Positions 14,021-14,285 of a stretch of DNA of 14,285 nucleotides are shown piece after piece. The stretch's first letter is position 1. The number at the start of each line of letters is the position of its first letter. The position numbers were made by a program, and so were the translations under genes. The DNA is taken from positions 1 through 14,285 of the forward strand of contig CAKQWR010000035.1 of the NCBI GenBank assembly GCA_934279105.1, given 5' to 3'. The stretch is from an uncultured Oribacterium sp. (GTDB lineage Bacteria > Bacillota > Clostridia > Lachnospirales > Lachnospiraceae). The notes under the pieces were generated by a model. It was given only the letters and a program-made list of their open reading frames with translations, ran no database searches and had not been told where the DNA came from.

Positions 14021-14070
14021 ATGTCGACTATAGTCGACATGCAGACTATAGTCTATTTTCAGACTGTACA
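14021..14070. promoter_or_regulatory. GACTATAGTC operator-like array, copy 2
   Basis: A perfect 20-bp palindrome, ATGTCGACTATAGTCGACAT (14021-14040), is followed by a perfect 12-bp palindrome, AGACTATAGTCT (14043-14054), and a degenerate GACTGTAC at 14062. The GACT cores start at 14026, 14044 and 14062, exactly 18 bp apart, each later unit preceded by CA. The same core and the same 18-bp step occur at 8323/8341, upstream of the SipW cluster. It sits directly upstream of the promoter at 13984-14012. The bound protein is unknown. The rest of the gap up to the tRNA terminator (14071-14171) is AT-rich with one 18-bp palindrome (14142-14159) and no gene. Confidence 0.75.
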
Positions 14071-14171
14071 GAATGTAGTACTGAATCTTCCTGAAGTAAT
14101 GTTTCAGACATACATATAGAGTTGATGTTTCTTTATTCTATTTTGAAAATTTTTTCAAATCGCATGAGCAC

Positions 14172-14203
14172 AAAAAAAGTCCTGAGAAATATTCCCAGAA
14201 CTT
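14172..14203 (-). terminator. Rho-independent terminator of tRNA-Glu
   Basis: An 11-bp stem (arms 14193-14203 and 14177-14187, two G-U pairs in RNA) with a 5-nt loop is followed by a run of T residues on the minus strand. It lies 6 nt past the tRNA 3' end. Confidence 0.9.
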
Positions 14204-14209
14204 CATTTA

Positions 14210-14281
14210 TGACGCCAACGAGATTCGAACTCGTGATACCACCGTGAAAGGGTGGTGTCTTAACCGCTTGACCATGGCGCC
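14210..14281 (-). tRNA. tRNA-Glu (anticodon UUC)
   Basis: A complete cloverleaf of 72 nt including the discriminator A. The acceptor stem is GGCGCCA/TGGCGTC with one G-U pair, the anticodon stem is CCACC/GGTGG with loop CTTTCAC (anticodon TTC, plus-strand 14246-14248), and the T-arm is ACGAG-TTCGAAT-CTCGT. The 3' CCA is not encoded. A terminator follows directly; its promoter lies outside the window. Confidence 0.96.
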
Positions 14282-14285
14282 AAAG

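Noticed and set aside
14021..14070. CRISPR array
   Set aside because: The repeats are 10 bp with 8-bp gaps, only two or three units, and are palindromic. There are no spacers of normal length and no cas genes.
14142..14159. AT-rich 18-bp palindrome (TTTGAAAA-TT-TTTTCAAA)
   Set aside because: Such A/T dyads are common by chance in AT-rich gaps. It has no partner site or promoter in register, so I do not call it a feature of its own.
13738..14171. Prophage or integrative element at tRNA-Glu
   Set aside because: No integrase, no repeat of the tRNA 3' end and no mobile genes are seen in the gap; the genes beyond it are housekeeping.

Overview
The window reads as an ordinary chromosomal stretch of a Gram-positive anaerobe of the class Clostridia, most likely Lachnospiraceae-like. 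This is judged from the rpsF-ssb pair, the birA / guanylate-kinase-like / holB / ricT (PSP1) / trmN6 gene string, the DUF951 and DUF2156 proteins, and strong AGGAGG-type ribosome binding sites. The species cannot be named from the sequence alone. Every gene I can support is on the minus strand, so transcription runs from high to low coordinates.

Right end (14281 down to 13531): a tRNA-Glu(UUC) with its own rho-independent terminator, then about 430 bp without a convincing gene. That gap holds an array of GACTATAGTC palindromes with an 18-bp period, a candidate sigma-A promoter with a perfect TATAAT, and a roughly 240-nt leader with four successive stem-loops. It ends at an unrecognised 68-aa gene with a good ribosome binding site.

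Middle right (13508 down to 8353): a terminator hairpin and a promoter precede a housekeeping run. It contains birA (biotin ligase/repressor), a single-pass membrane protein with an acidic Ser/Glu-rich outer part, a guanylate-kinase-like P-loop protein, holB (DNA polymerase III delta prime), ricT (PSP1/YaaT) and trmN6 (tRNA1(Val) A37 N6-methyltransferase).

Centre (8350 down to 2941): a surface or matrix-protein cluster built around an ER/SipW-type signal peptidase. The order is a membrane-anchored TasA-like protein, the SipW-like peptidase, two proteins with classical SipW-type signal peptides (AYFTD at residues 24-28 in both), a secreted protein with an Ig-like C-terminal module, and an acidic exported protein with a diverged SipW-type N-terminus. 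The last four genes overlap by 4 to 11 nt, which indicates one transcript. A second copy of the GACTATAGTC array lies just upstream of the first gene, so this cluster and the 68-aa gene/leader RNA may share a regulator that is not in the window. This is the most interesting signal here.

Left end (2868 down to 11): a DUF2156 lysyltransferase-like protein, a GNAT acetyltransferase and a zinc-ribbon-like DUF951 protein form a tight trio. They are followed by a well-formed promoter and the rpsF-ssb pair. The expected rpsR would lie just beyond position 1.
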